Assembly: GCF_014858005.1 (NCBI RefSeq)
Contig: NZ_JACYOT010000006.1
Location: 124,001-188,000, forward strand
Length of the DNA stretch: 64,000 bases
Direction: 5' to 3'
From: Propioniciclava soli
Lineage (GTDB): Bacteria > Actinomycetota > Actinomycetes > Propionibacteriales > Propionibacteriaceae
Numbering within the stretch: position 1 is the first letter of the stretch; the number at the start of each line of letters is the position of its first letter. A program made the translations under genes and the position numbers. The notes beneath the pieces were generated by a model, which searched no databases, was not told where the DNA came from, and worked only from the letters and a program-made list of their open reading frames with translations. Positions 44,732 to 54,315 of the stretch are shown piece by piece.

Positions 44732-46132
44732 TCAGCCGGCGGACGGGTGCGTCATGTCCATCGGCACGACCCAGGCGTCGAACTCCTCCGCGGTGAGCTT
44801 GCCGGAACGCAGCGCCGCCTCCCGCAGCGTGGAACCGGTCTTGTTGGCGTCCTTCGCGATGGCGGCCGCCGCGTCGTAGCCGATGTGGCGGTTCAGGGCA
44901 GTGACGAGCATCAGGTTCGAGCCCAGGTTGGCCTCGATGCGCTCGTGGTTGGGCTCGATGCCGGCGGCGCAGTGGTCGGTGAAGGACGCCGACGCGTCCG
45001 CCAGCAGCCGGATCGACTCCAGCACCGCGTGGGCCATGACCGGCTTGAACACGTTGAGCTGGAAGTTGCCCTGCGTGCCCGCGAAGCCGACCGTGGCGTC
45101 GTTGCCGAACACGCGCGCGACGACCATCGTGACGGCCTCGGACTGGGTGGGGTTCACCTTGCCCGGCATGATCGAGCTGCCCGGCTCGTTCTCGGGGATG
45201 CGCAGTTCGCCGATGCCGTTGCGCGGGCCCGATGCGTACCAGCGGACGTCGTTGGCGATCTTCATCAGCGCCGCCGCGAGCACGCGCAGCGAGGAGCTGA
45301 CCTCGACGAGTGAGTCGTGGGCGCTGAGCGCCGCGAACAGGTTGGGCGCCTGCGCGAACTCCAGGCCGGTCTCCTCGGAGATCTTGGTCGCGGTGAGGCG
45401 TCCGAAGTCGGGGTGGGCGTTGAGGCCGGTGCCGACGGCGGTGCCGCCGATGGCCAGCTCGCGGGCGCGGCTGTCAGCGTGGCGGATGCCCGCGAGGGCG
45501 AAGTCGAGCTGGGCGACCCAGCCGCCGAACACCTGGCCGAGCGTGACCGGTGTGGCGTCCTGCAGGTGGGTGCGGCCCACCATCACGACGTCAGAGAATT
45601 CCTCACCCTTGGCGGCGAGCACATCGCGGAGCCGCTCGACCGGCGCGTAGAGGCGTCCGTTGAGCTCGCTGACGACCGCGATGTGCATGGCGGTGGGGAA
45701 CGTGTCGTTGCTGGACTGGCCGCGGTTCACGTGGTCGTTCGGGTGCACCGGCTTCTTGGACCCGCGCTCGCCGCCGGCCAGCTCGATGGCCTTGTTGGAG
45801 ATGACCTCGTTGGAGTTCATGTTCGACTGCGTGCCCGAGCCGGTCTGGAACACCACGAGCGGGAACTGGTCGTCGAGCCCACCGGCGATGACCTCGTCGG
45901 CGGCGCGGACGATGAGATCGGCCACGTCACCCGGCAGCTCACCCAGCTCGCCGTTCGCCTGCGCGGCGGCCTTCTTCAGCACGCCCAGCGCGCGCACCAT
46001 CGCGCGGCCCCAGACAAACGTGTCACGGCCGATGTCGAAGTTCTCGATCGAGCGCTGCGTCTGCGCGCCCCAGTAGGCGTCGGAGGGCACCTCAATGGTG
46101 CCCATGCTGTCGTTCTCGGTGCGGGTGCTCAT
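44732..46132 (-). CDS. fumC: Class II fumarate hydratase
   Basis: A 466-residue iron-independent fumarase of the TCA cycle. The signature [16 protein letters not shown] is complete, with the catalytic Ser in it; [15 protein letters not shown] holds the active-site His. ATG 46132 is preceded by TACGGT at seven bases (46140-46145), so the mRNA is leaderless; the frame remains open to 46153 but earlier starts would lie upstream of that -10. TCA genes idh and gltA lie 10-15 kb downstream in the window. Confidence 0.95.
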   Translation of the reverse strand: MSTRTENDSMGTIEVPSDAYWGAQTQRSIENFDIGRDTFVWGRAMVRALGVLKKAAAQANGELGELPGDVADLIVRAADEVIAGGLDDQFPLVVFQTGSGTQSNMNSNEVISNKAIELAGGERGSKKPVHPNDHVNRGQSSNDTFPTAMHIAVVSELNGRLYAPVERLRDVLAAKGEEFSDVVMVGRTHLQDATPVTLGQVFGGWVAQLDFALAGIRHADSRARELAIGGTAVGTGLNAHPDFGRLTATKISEETGLEFAQAPNLFAALSAHDSLVEVSSSLRVLAAALMKIANDVRWYASGPRNGIGELRIPENEPGSSIMPGKVNPTQSEAVTMVVARVFGNDATVGFAGTQGNFQLNVFKPVMAHAVLESIRLLADASASFTDHCAAGIEPNHERIEANLGSNLMLVTALNRHIGYDAAAAIAKDANKTGSTLREAALRSGKLTAEEFDAWVVPMDMTHPSAG

Positions 46133-46139
46133 GGATCCC

Positions 46140-46145
46140 ACCGTA
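46140..46145 (-). promoter_or_regulatory. -10 element of fumC (leaderless start)
   Basis: TACGGT on the minus strand, seven bases before the ATG at 46132. Confidence 0.55.
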
Positions 46146-46216
46146 CCGAGCACGGCCCGGCCGCGGGGCGCGTGGGGGGCATCCGGGTGATGTCCCCCGG
46201 TGGCCGCCGCGTCCGG

Positions 46217-47182
46217 TCAGGCCGTCTCTGGGCCAAGGCCGAGGAACTCCCGCCAGGCCGGCACCTCGCGCTCGGCCTGCTCCAGCCCGAGGGCGTGCGC
46301 CTGGGTGAGTTTCGCGAGGTCGCGCTCGCCGTTGCTGACGGGCATGTGGTCGGGCACGAAGACGAACGCGTCCCCGGAGTCCTCCAGCGCGAAGACCTCC
46401 TCGCGCGTGGCGTTGTAGCGCAGGTGGCGCGTGACCAACGCGTCCGCGACCGCCGGCCAGCGGCGGAAGTGGCGGCGGTAGAACCACGGGGCGGGCAGGG
46501 GACCCTTGGTGTAGCCACGCTCCTGGGTGAGCACAATGAAGAATTTCGTGTACCCGGCGGCCCGGGCGGCGTCCAGCGCGATGCCCCCGCTCGTGCCGAG
46601 CGCGCCGTCGACGTAGAAGTCACCCTCGATCTCCACAGGAGGCATCACGACGGGCATGGTGGAGGACGCCTGCACGCGGGGCAGGATCTCGTCGAGCGTC
46701 CGCAGATCCGGACGCCCCCAGGTGATTGTCGCGCCATCGGAGCAGCGCAGTGCCTGGATGGCGAGGTCGGCGGGGTGGGAGGCGAAGGCGTCCATGTTGA
46801 ACGGCAGGAGCCCGTCCGGGCCGGAGGTCTGCCGGTAGATGTACTCGGCGTGGAACAGCCCCTTGCCCTGCACGAACGTGCGCCAGTTGCCGAAGTTGGG
46901 GTCGGCCGCCAGGTCGATGAAGGACGCCCGCGCTCGCCACGGGTCGGAGCTCAGGTAGTTCAGCGTGTTCGTCGCGCCCGCAGAGATGCCGGCCACGAAC
47001 GGGAACACGATGCCCTGTTCGATGAGTTTCACCACGACCGCCGCGGTGTAGCTGGCCCGCATCGCCCCACCCTCGAAGATGAGGGCCACCTTCTCCACGT
47101 TCGCCTGCGTCGGGGTGATGCGCTGGGGTGTGGGACGCCCGGGGGTGGCCGTGTGGGGGTCGTGCGGTGCGGGGGAACTCAC
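46217..47182 (-). CDS. Patatin-like phospholipase
   Basis: A 321-residue acyl hydrolase. The nucleophile motif is GISAGATN in place of GxSxG, with the oxyanion run FEGGAMRASYTA upstream (G-G-x-R), and the catalytic Asp is in DGALGTSG. Residues 1-28 are Pro/Thr-rich and poorly conserved. GTG 47182 is chosen because TAGGGT lies seven bases upstream; GTG 47098 would remove the unconserved part but has no promoter or ribosome-binding site. Copy 3 of the palindrome lies further upstream. Confidence 0.82.
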   Translation of the reverse strand: MSSPAPHDPHTATPGRPTPQRITPTQANVEKVALIFEGGAMRASYTAAVVVKLIEQGIVFPFVAGISAGATNTLNYLSSDPWRARASFIDLAADPNFGNWRTFVQGKGLFHAEYIYRQTSGPDGLLPFNMDAFASHPADLAIQALRCSDGATITWGRPDLRTLDEILPRVQASSTMPVVMPPVEIEGDFYVDGALGTSGGIALDAARAAGYTKFFIVLTQERGYTKGPLPAPWFYRRHFRRWPAVADALVTRHLRYNATREEVFALEDSGDAFVFVPDHMPVSNGERDLAKLTQAHALGLEQAEREVPAWREFLGLGPETA

Positions 47183-47189
47183 CCGATCC

Positions 47190-47195
47190 ACCCTA
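47190..47195 (-). promoter_or_regulatory. -10 element of the patatin gene (leaderless start)
   Basis: TAGGGT on the minus strand, seven bases before the GTG; this decides the start codon. Confidence 0.6.
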
Positions 47196-47236
47196 GCCGT
47201 CGCCGCTGGGCGCCGGGATGCAGCCCCCCGCGACCG

Positions 47237-47290
47237 GCATTTGGACCCGAGGAAATGGCGCCATGGCGCCATTTCCTCGGGTCCAAATGC
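47237..47290. repeat. Dispersed palindrome, copy 3 (54 bp, perfect)
   Basis: Same family, centre between 47263 and 47264, with arms identical to copy 5. It lies between two codirectional minus-strand genes, 52 bases after the stop of the NYN-like gene and upstream of the patatin promoter. Confidence 0.9.
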
Positions 47291-47342
47291 GCAAGGAAGG
47301 GGGAGCCGCCGCAAGCGCAGGGACGCCGCCGCAGCGCAAGCG

Positions 47343-47804
47343 TCAGCGGACGGCGCGGGGGCCGACGATGGTGACGCCGTACGGCCGCACCCGCTCGATG
47401 AGCCCCCGGTCGGCCGTGGCCAGGGTGATCGCGTTGCCGGGCCCGGACGCCCACGCCGCGCACCGGTCGACGATCGCGTCGTCGCCCGAGCTTGGCGCGT
47501 GGACGACCGTGATGACGGGGGCCTCCGGTGGAGGCGCGTCCAGGGCGGGGGCGTCCGTGGCGGGCGCGTCCAGGGCGGGGGCCGCAGGCGGATGCCGCAG
47601 CAGGTCGCTCTCGGGCACCCCGGCCCGGGCCCGGCCCTCCAGCACGACCTCGACCCGATCGTGACCCGCAAGGACGGGATCCCCACCGGTCGCCCGGGAC
47701 GCCAGCGCCTCGACGAGCCGGCGCGCGGCCCCGGCCCGATCGCGCCACCAGCCGTCCGGCACCGAACCGACGACGTTTGCGGCGTCCACCACCAGGACCT
47801 TCAT
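47343..47804 (-). CDS. Predicted NYN/PIN-like protein
   Basis: A 153-residue protein. MKVLVVDAANVVGSVPDGWW starts with the Asp-Ala-Asn pattern of NYN-type ribonucleases, and SGDDAIVDRCAAWA and ATADRGLIERVR supply later acidic residues. A low-complexity insertion (APALDAPATDAPALDAPPP) sits in the middle. Some relatives are labelled NTP pyrophosphohydrolases. Overlaps the TRIC gene (ATGA). The function is a guess. Confidence 0.55.
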   Translation of the reverse strand: MKVLVVDAANVVGSVPDGWWRDRAGAARRLVEALASRATGGDPVLAGHDRVEVVLEGRARAGVPESDLLRHPPAAPALDAPATDAPALDAPPPEAPVITVVHAPSSGDDAIVDRCAAWASGPGNAITLATADRGLIERVRPYGVTIVGPRAVR

Positions 47805-48484
47805 GACCGGCTCCGACGCCGCCGGCCGAAGCGGCGCACCGTCACGCGGGGGAAGCGCAGGGTGACGTCGAGCGGCTCGGGCAGCATCCACCCCAGCCGG
47901 CGTGCGGCCAACCCGAGCAGCAGGCACAGCCCGATGGACGCCCCCATGCCGAGATCCGGCTGGCCCAGGCCCGCCGCGCCGAACGCCACGGCGCTGCCCC
48001 CGATCGCGAGCGTCGCATACAGCGTGTTGCCGCCGAACACGCGCGGCGTCTGGCCGACCACCACATCGCGCACCATGCCGCCGCCGACGGCGGTGATGAC
48101 GCCGAGCAGCACCGAGGGAACTACGCCCAGCCCGGTGCCCGTCGCCTTGAGCGTCCCGGTGGCCGACCAGCAGCCCAACGCCAGCAGGTCGGCGACGACG
48201 AGCAGACGGCGGCTCACCGGGCCGTCCAAGTGCAGGACGTACGCCAGCGCCGCGGCCACCAGCGCGCCCGAGAGGTAGGCGGGGTCGGTGAGCGCGACGG
48301 GCTGGCCGGCGTCCAACAACACGTCGCGCAGCATGCCCCCGCCCAGCGCCGAGATGATGGCGAGCGTCGCGAACCCGAACAGGTCGAAACGGCGCGAGCG
48401 TGCGACCGCCCCGCCGAGCAGGCCGTTCGCCACCACACCGAGCACGTCCACGAACCGGAAGACGTCCCCCGGATCCCACCCCAC
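47801..48484 (-). CDS. TRIC-type channel (UPF0126) membrane protein
   Basis: A 227-residue protein with about seven membrane helices and two repeats, each with GGGMxRD: ALGGGMLRDVLLD and AVGGGMVRDVVVGQTP. This is the UPF0126/TRIC family, thought to pass monovalent cations. The Arg-rich tail (RRFGRRRRSRS) is cytoplasmic. The GTG start is separated by 12 bases from the peptide-ABC gene, so it may be expressed with it. Confidence 0.85.
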   Translation of the reverse strand: MGWDPGDVFRFVDVLGVVANGLLGGAVARSRRFDLFGFATLAIISALGGGMLRDVLLDAGQPVALTDPAYLSGALVAAALAYVLHLDGPVSRRLLVVADLLALGCWSATGTLKATGTGLGVVPSVLLGVITAVGGGMVRDVVVGQTPRVFGGNTLYATLAIGGSAVAFGAAGLGQPDLGMGASIGLCLLLGLAARRLGWMLPEPLDVTLRFPRVTVRRFGRRRRSRS

Positions 48485-48496
48485 CCGCCGCGCCCC

Positions 48497-50296
48497 TCAG
48501 CCGGCGTGGCGTGCGGCGCGGCGCTCGGCCTGGCGCGCGGGGTCGGGCACGGGGACGGCGGCGATGAGGTCGCGCGTGTAGGGATCCTGGGGGTCCAGCA
48601 GGACGCGCGACGTCGGCCCGGCCTCCACCACGCGTCCGGCGTGCAGCACGTATACGCGCGTCGACACCTCCTCGACCACCGCCAGGTCGTGGCTGATGAA
48701 CAGGCAGGCGAACCCGAGCCGCCGCTGCAGGGCGAGGAACATCTCCAACACGGCCGCCTGCACCGACACGTCGAGGGCAGACGTGGGCTCGTCGGCGACC
48801 ACCAGCGCCGGATCGAGCGCGATGGCGCGGGCGATCGCCACGCGCTGGCGCTGCCCGCCCGACATCTCGTGCGGGAACCGGCCTGCGAGTGCGGGATCGA
48901 GCTCCACCAGGCGCAGCAGCTCGGCCACGCGTTCGGCCCGGGCCGCGGCGCCGAGGTCGGCGTGCAGCACCAGCGGCTCGGCGATCGACGCGCCGATGGT
49001 GGCGCGCGGGTTGAGCGAGCCCGCCGGATCCTGGAACACGATGCCCGTGCGTGCCTGGATGCGGCGCCGTTCGGCCGGCGCCAGGCCGTCCAGGCGTTGG
49101 CCGAGGATGCGCACCTCCCCGCTCGTGGGCGGCTGCAGCGACGTCACGACGTTCGCCAGCGTCGACTTGCCCGACCCGGATTCGCCCACGAGCCCGACGA
49201 CCTCGCCCGCGTCGATGCGCAGGTCCACGTGGTCGAGCGCATGGAACGGCCGGCGGCCGCGGCGGGTGTAGGTGACCGTCAGGTCGGTGAGGGCGACGAC
49301 CGGGGCGGACGCGGCGGGCTCGGCGGGCCCGGTGGGGGGCCGGGTCGCGACTGGCTCGGCATCGGCAACGGCGGCGGCGTCGACGGCGTGGTCCACCAAC
49401 CCGGCACCGAGCCGGGGGACGGCGTCCAGGAGCATGCGGGTGTAGGGGTGCTCGGGGTGCGCGAAGATGTCCCCGACGGCGCCCCGCTCGACGATGACGC
49501 CCTCGCGCATGATGACGACGTCGTCGGCGATGTCGGCGACGACGCCCATGTCGTGGGTGATGAGGATGACGGCCATGCCGGCGCGGGCCAGATCGCGCAG
49601 CAGGTCGAGGATCTGGGCCTGCACGGTGACGTCCAGGGCCGTGGTGGGCTCGTCCGCGAGCAACACCTCGGGCTCGTTGGCCAGCGCCAGCGCGATGCAG
49701 ACCCGCTGCACCTGCCCGCCGGACAGTTCGTGCGGATAGGACGCCAGCACGCGCTCGGCGGTGCCGGACGTGGCGCCGCCCCCGGCACCCGCGGCGTCCG
49801 CGGCGTCCGCAGCGCCCGCAGCGTCCGCAACAGCCCCGGCGTCCGCCCCGAGGCCGACCTGACCGAGCAACGTGACGGCCCGGTCACGGGCGGCGGCCGC
49901 GGACATCCGCCGGTGTGCCGCCAGCGCCAGCCGGAACTGGGCGCCGATGGTGAGCAGCGGGTTCAGCGCCCGCATGGGCTCCTGGAACACCGCGGCGACG
50001 CGGGCGCCGCGCACCGCGTCCAACACCGGCCGGGGCGCCCCGATGAGTTCGGTGCCGTCGGCCAGTTCGGCCGATCCGCTGACCGTGGCCGCACCCGGGG
50101 CCAGCCCCACGAGCCCCATCGCCGTCACCGACTTGCCCGAACCGGACTCGCCGAGCAGGGCGACGACGCGGCCGGGCACCGCCGTCAGCGACACCGCGTC
50201 CGCGGCGCGGACGCCGGGGAACGTGACGGTGACACCGGTGGCGGTGAGCACGGGACGGGTGGGGGTGGGGGCGTACGCCCCGGGTGCGGTGGTCAC
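48497..50296 (-). CDS. Fused double ATP-binding protein of a dipeptide ABC transporter (DppD-DppF type)
   Basis: A 599-residue protein with two ATPase halves in one chain. Each has GESGSGKS (Walker A), the signature (LSGGQVQR and MSGGQRQR), Walker B and the H-loop (THD/SHD). HPEHPYTRMLLDAVPRL and DPQDPYTRDLIAAVP are peptide-transporter C-terminal motifs. In the first half an Ala/Asp/Gly-rich insertion (GADAGAVADAAGAADAADAA) lies between Walker A and the signature, which is unusual. GTG 50296 has GAGGGAG upstream. It forms an operon with the binding protein and the two permeases. Confidence 0.9.
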   Translation of the reverse strand: MTTAPGAYAPTPTRPVLTATGVTVTFPGVRAADAVSLTAVPGRVVALLGESGSGKSVTAMGLVGLAPGAATVSGSAELADGTELIGAPRPVLDAVRGARVAAVFQEPMRALNPLLTIGAQFRLALAAHRRMSAAAARDRAVTLLGQVGLGADAGAVADAAGAADAADAAGAGGGATSGTAERVLASYPHELSGGQVQRVCIALALANEPEVLLADEPTTALDVTVQAQILDLLRDLARAGMAVILITHDMGVVADIADDVVIMREGVIVERGAVGDIFAHPEHPYTRMLLDAVPRLGAGLVDHAVDAAAVADAEPVATRPPTGPAEPAASAPVVALTDLTVTYTRRGRRPFHALDHVDLRIDAGEVVGLVGESGSGKSTLANVVTSLQPPTSGEVRILGQRLDGLAPAERRRIQARTGIVFQDPAGSLNPRATIGASIAEPLVLHADLGAAARAERVAELLRLVELDPALAGRFPHEMSGGQRQRVAIARAIALDPALVVADEPTSALDVSVQAAVLEMFLALQRRLGFACLFISHDLAVVEEVSTRVYVLHAGRVVEAGPTSRVLLDPQDPYTRDLIAAVPVPDPARQAERRAARHAG

Positions 50297-50307
50297 GGTC
50301 GGCTCCC

Positions 50308-52011
50308 TCAGCCCTCGACCGACAGGACGAGGTAGTTCGGGTAGGCGGGGAACGGCTCGACGTAGTAGTTGCCCACCGCGCTGCCCCCGATGAAGGAGTT
50401 GCGGGCGAACGCCAGCGGCACGCTGGGGGCGTCCTCGGCGATCATGCGGTCCACCGCCGCCCACATCGGGCCGGCGACCTCCGGATCCTCCTCCGCGGCC
50501 GCCGCGTCGATGGCGGCGTCCACCTCAGGGTTGGCGTAGCGGGAGGTGTTGTACCCGCCCTGGCCGATCTCGGCGGAGTGGTACAGCGGGCGCAGGTTCG
50601 CGTTGGGCGACGGGTAGTCAGGGTTCCACGAGCCGAGCGCCAGGTCGTAGCTCGACCCGTCGCCCTGGGTGGCGCGCTCGCTGAACGTGGCCGACTCCAC
50701 GGCGTCGATGGTGACGTTGATGCCGACGCGGGACAGCCCCTGGGCGATGGCCTCGGAGCGGGCGACGGAGTCGGAGTCGTTGCGGGTCAGCAGCACGAGG
50801 TCGAGGCTGCTGACGCCCGCCTCGTCGAGCAGGGCCTGCGCGGCCGCCACATCCCCCTCGGGCTCGGTGCCGTAGAGGGCGTACTCCTCGCGTCCGGGGA
50901 TGCCGGGGGAGATGTACGTTGTCGCGATCGCTCCACCGCGCTCGCCGCCCATGGCGATCAGCACGGCCGCCTTGTTGACGGCGTAGTTGATGGCCTGGCG
51001 CACGCGGACGTCGGCGACCCGCTCGGTGTTGATCGACAGGTACTGCAGCGGGCCGGGGTCGGACGTGACGATCCGATCCTGGCTCGCGGGGTCGCTGGCG
51101 AGCTGCGCCAGCGTGGACGCCGGCACCAACGAAGCCGAGATCGCGTTGGCCGGCTGATCGTTGAGCAGACGCTGCGTGGTGGTCTGCGTGTCCTGGCCCA
51201 GCTGCCACACGATGGTGTCGGGCTCGGCCGTCCGCATCTGGTCGATGTCGCTCGACCAGTACTCGTTGCGCTCCAGGCGCACCTCGACGCCCACGTTCGC
51301 GCTGGCCACGCGGTACGGCCCGGACGCCACGGGCTCGCGCGCGTAGCTCTCGGGGTCGTCCTGCGCCTCCGGCACCGGCGAGAAGGCCGGCGTGGACGCG
51401 ATCCAGGGCCAGTCGCCGGCCGGCTGGTTGAGGTGGAAGGCGATCGTGGAGTCGTCGACGACCTCGATGGAGTCGAGGTGCTGACCCTCGTACGGGCCGG
51501 TGTAGCCCTCGCCGCCGGCCAGGAGGGCGCGGTGGTAGGTCAGGCCACCGGAGAGCGCCGGGGCGTAGGTGCGCTCGAGGCCGTACTTGATGTCGGCGGC
51601 CGTGATGGGCGTGCCGTCCTCGAAGAACAGCCCGTCGCGCAGCGTGTAGGTCCAGGTGAGGCCGTCGTCGGAGACGGTGCCGGTGTCGGTCGCGAGATCG
51701 GGGACAACCTCGACCTCCTGGCCCGGCTCGACGCGCCACGTGGTGAGGCGCCGGTGCACCAGGGCCAGCGACGTGACGGCCATGGACTGCGACTTGGCCG
51801 GGTCGAGGTTCAGCTCGTTGCTGCTGGAGAGCACCTGCAGCTCACCGGCGGCTGCGGGCGCCTGCGTGCCGGTGTCGGTGCCGACCGCGCCGGTGTTGCG
51901 GGACGGGTCGTTGGCACCGCACGCGCTCAGGGCCAGCATGGCGCCGGCGGCGAGGGCGGCCGCGGCGGCGCGCAACCGGCGGCGTCGCGGATGGGGGGAA
52001 CGGGGGAGCAT
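50308..52011 (-). CDS. Peptide ABC transporter substrate-binding lipoprotein
   Basis: A 567-residue DppA/OppA-type lipoprotein. Signal peptide with Arg-rich start (PRRRRLRAAAA) and lipobox LALSACGAN. The SBP_bac_5 fold includes LTWTYTLRDGLFFEDGTPIT. Substrate is likely di- or oligopeptides. ATG 52011 follows AAAGGGA. It is transcribed with the permeases (gap 50 bases). Confidence 0.9.
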   Translation of the reverse strand: MLPRSPHPRRRRLRAAAAALAAGAMLALSACGANDPSRNTGAVGTDTGTQAPAAAGELQVLSSSNELNLDPAKSQSMAVTSLALVHRRLTTWRVEPGQEVEVVPDLATDTGTVSDDGLTWTYTLRDGLFFEDGTPITAADIKYGLERTYAPALSGGLTYHRALLAGGEGYTGPYEGQHLDSIEVVDDSTIAFHLNQPAGDWPWIASTPAFSPVPEAQDDPESYAREPVASGPYRVASANVGVEVRLERNEYWSSDIDQMRTAEPDTIVWQLGQDTQTTTQRLLNDQPANAISASLVPASTLAQLASDPASQDRIVTSDPGPLQYLSINTERVADVRVRQAINYAVNKAAVLIAMGGERGGAIATTYISPGIPGREEYALYGTEPEGDVAAAQALLDEAGVSSLDLVLLTRNDSDSVARSEAIAQGLSRVGINVTIDAVESATFSERATQGDGSSYDLALGSWNPDYPSPNANLRPLYHSAEIGQGGYNTSRYANPEVDAAIDAAAAEEDPEVAGPMWAAVDRMIAEDAPSVPLAFARNSFIGGSAVGNYYVEPFPAYPNYLVLSVEG

Positions 52012-52061
52012 GGTGTCCCTTTCTGTGGTTGGCGACCGGGGCGTCCGGCCTGGTTCTGGGG

Positions 52062-53054
52062 CTAGATCCGTGGATCCAGCACGGTGGCGAGGATGTCGGC
52101 GACGAGGTTGGCGAGGATGACGATGGCCGCGGCGAACACGGTGACGCCGACGATGACGGGCAGGTCGGTCTGGCCCACGGCGTCCATGAGCAGCGAGCCG
52201 ACGCCGGGCATCGAGAACACGCGCTCGGTGATCACCGCGCCGCCGAGCAGCGCGCCGAGGTCGAGTGCGACGAGCGGGATCACCGGGGTCAGCACGTTGG
52301 GCAGCACCTGACGGCTGATGACCGTCCGCTCGGTCAGGCCGAGCGAGCGGGCCATGCGAACGTAGTCGAGACCCAGATTCTCCAGCATGTGGCCGCGCAC
52401 GAGGCGGGCGTAGACGGCCGCGTTGATGAACGCCAGCACCGTCCAGGGCAGCACGAGATGCCAGGCCCAGTCGATCGGCGAGGTGGAGAACGGCACGTAG
52501 TTGGCCACGGGCACCATGTCGAGGGTGAACCCGAACACGAGGATGCCGAGCAGGCCCAACAGGTAGCTCGGCGCCGAGACGCCGACGACGGTGAGCGCCA
52601 TGATGCCGCGGTCGGCGAACGTGCCGCGCCGCAGCGCCGAGACCATGCCGGCGAGCACGCCCCCCAGCAGCCACAGCACGGCGGCGCCGATGGCCAGGGA
52701 GGCGGTGACGGGGGCGCGGGAGGCGATGAGCGACGTCACGGGCGCCCCGAGGCGGAAGGAGTAGCCGAGGCACGGCGCGTCGCAGTGGATCGCGCCGGCC
52801 CCCTCGCCGAACGTGCGGCCCGCGACGATGCCGGTGAGGTAGTTCCACACCTGGGTGTACCAGGGCTGGTCGTAGCCGAGGAAGACGCGGGCCGACTCGA
52901 GGCGGTCGGGCGTGCAGGGGCGTCCGCAGGCGAGCAGCGCCGGGTCGGCCGGCCACGCGGAGAACACCATGAACGTGAGCGCCACGATGATGACGAGGAC
53001 GAGCAAGGTCTGGGTCGCGAGGACGCCGATGCGGGCCAGCGTGCGGCGGTTCAT
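52062..53054 (-). CDS. Dipeptide ABC transporter permease (DppB type)
   Basis: A 330-residue permease with six predicted membrane helices. MARSLGLTERTVISRQVLPN is the EAA loop. ATG 53054 overlaps the stop of the second permease gene (ATGA). A Cys pair and long periplasmic loop (about 44-100) are present. Confidence 0.9.
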   Translation of the reverse strand: MNRRTLARIGVLATQTLLVLVIIVALTFMVFSAWPADPALLACGRPCTPDRLESARVFLGYDQPWYTQVWNYLTGIVAGRTFGEGAGAIHCDAPCLGYSFRLGAPVTSLIASRAPVTASLAIGAAVLWLLGGVLAGMVSALRRGTFADRGIMALTVVGVSAPSYLLGLLGILVFGFTLDMVPVANYVPFSTSPIDWAWHLVLPWTVLAFINAAVYARLVRGHMLENLGLDYVRMARSLGLTERTVISRQVLPNVLTPVIPLVALDLGALLGGAVITERVFSMPGVGSLLMDAVGQTDLPVIVGVTVFAAAIVILANLVADILATVLDPRI

Positions 53055-54118
53055 GAGCCCACCTGCGTCGTCGGGTCGAGGGCGTCACGCAGGCCGTCGC
53101 CGAACACGTTGAAGGCGTACGTGACGAGGAACAGCGCGGCGCCGGGGAACAGCAGGTACCAGGGGTCGGTGGCGATCCAGTTGACCGCGTTCGAAATCGT
53201 CCGGCCCCAGGACGCCGTGGGCGGGCGGACGCCGACGCCCAGGAAGCTCAGGGCCGCCTCGGCGCCGATCTTGCCCGGGATCGAGATGGTGCTGAACACG
53301 ATGATCGTCGCCCACAGGTTGGGCAGGATGTGCCGCCCGATGATGTGCGCGTTGGACGCCCCCAGGCTCCGCGAGGCCCGGACGAAGGGACGCGCGCGCA
53401 GCGACATCGTCTCGGCGCGCACCACCCGGGCGATCGACGGCCACCCGAACACGCCCAGGATGAGCACCATCAGGAGCACGCGGTTGAAATCGAACGGCAC
53501 GATCGCGCTGATCGCGATCATGAAGATCAGGCTGGGGAAGCCGAGCATGACGTCGATGAAGCGGGACGCCAGCACGTCCGCCACCCCGCCCACGTAGCCG
53601 GCGAGGATGCCGATCGCGACGCCGATGGCGACGCTCAGCAGCGTCGCGCCCAGGCCGATGACGATCGAGATCCGGGCGCCGTGGACGACGGTGGCGAACA
53701 GGTCGCGTCCGGTCTGCGGTTCGACGCCGAACGGGTGCTGCAGGCTGACGCCGCCGAGCGGCCCGGCGGGGACGCCGTAGGGGTCGAGCAGGTCGGTGTG
53801 GTAGGTCTCGGTGTCGACGCCGAGGGCGCCGGTGATGAGGTCGGCGAAGACGACGGCGAGCAGCGTCAGGGCGATGAGGGCGAGGCCGACGAGGGCGGCG
53901 CGGTCGGTGCGCAGGCGCGTCCAGACCCGGGTTCCTGGCAGCGGACGCCGCGCGGACCTGCTGTCGCCGGGGGCGCCGTCACTCGAGGCGCTGCGAACGG
54001 GCAACTCGCCGGTCTCGGGGGTGGTGGGGTGCGTGCTGGGGGCCCCGGACGGCTCGCCGGCGTGGCCGGTCAGCTCTGGCTGTGCCCGGTCGGAGCGGGG
54101 CGGTTCGGTGGGGGGCAA
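53051..54118 (-). CDS. Dipeptide ABC transporter permease (DppC type)
   Basis: A 355-residue permease with a 65-residue Pro/Ser/Thr-rich cytosolic N-tail and six membrane helices from about residue 75. ASRSLGASNAHIIGRHILPN is the EAA loop. The order C-before-B is less usual. The only available in-frame upstream start is TTG 54118; TTG 54004 is an alternative that trims the tail. No good ribosome-binding site marks either. Confidence 0.8.
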   Translation of the reverse strand: MPPTEPPRSDRAQPELTGHAGEPSGAPSTHPTTPETGELPVRSASSDGAPGDSRSARRPLPGTRVWTRLRTDRAALVGLALIALTLLAVVFADLITGALGVDTETYHTDLLDPYGVPAGPLGGVSLQHPFGVEPQTGRDLFATVVHGARISIVIGLGATLLSVAIGVAIGILAGYVGGVADVLASRFIDVMLGFPSLIFMIAISAIVPFDFNRVLLMVLILGVFGWPSIARVVRAETMSLRARPFVRASRSLGASNAHIIGRHILPNLWATIIVFSTISIPGKIGAEAALSFLGVGVRPPTASWGRTISNAVNWIATDPWYLLFPGAALFLVTYAFNVFGDGLRDALDPTTQVGS

Positions 54119-54302
54119 GGGGGTTCGCTTTCGACGGCGGGGCTGGGACGTGTCACGCGCTCGGCGCGCACGGACAGACCCGCGCCCTTCGACGTCCCTC
54201 CCGGTGCGGAACCCCGCGTTCAGGTCGCTTCACGTGTGTGCCAACGCCACGGTGCCACGGTTCATTCCGCCGCCGGCGACGTTTCACCATGTGGCGGCTG
54301 TC

Positions 54303-54308
54303 TAGGGT
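54303..54308 (+). promoter_or_regulatory. -10 element of the M20 hydrolase gene (leaderless start)
   Basis: TAGGGT seven bases before the ATG at 54316. The 197-base spacer to the dipeptide transporter contains no other clear element. Confidence 0.6.
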
Positions 54309-54315
54309 GGGGGTC

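Noticed and set aside
47096-47098. GTG 47098 as the patatin start
   Set aside because: The leaderless -10 TAGGGT is correctly spaced for GTG 47182, and no signal is found for 47098.
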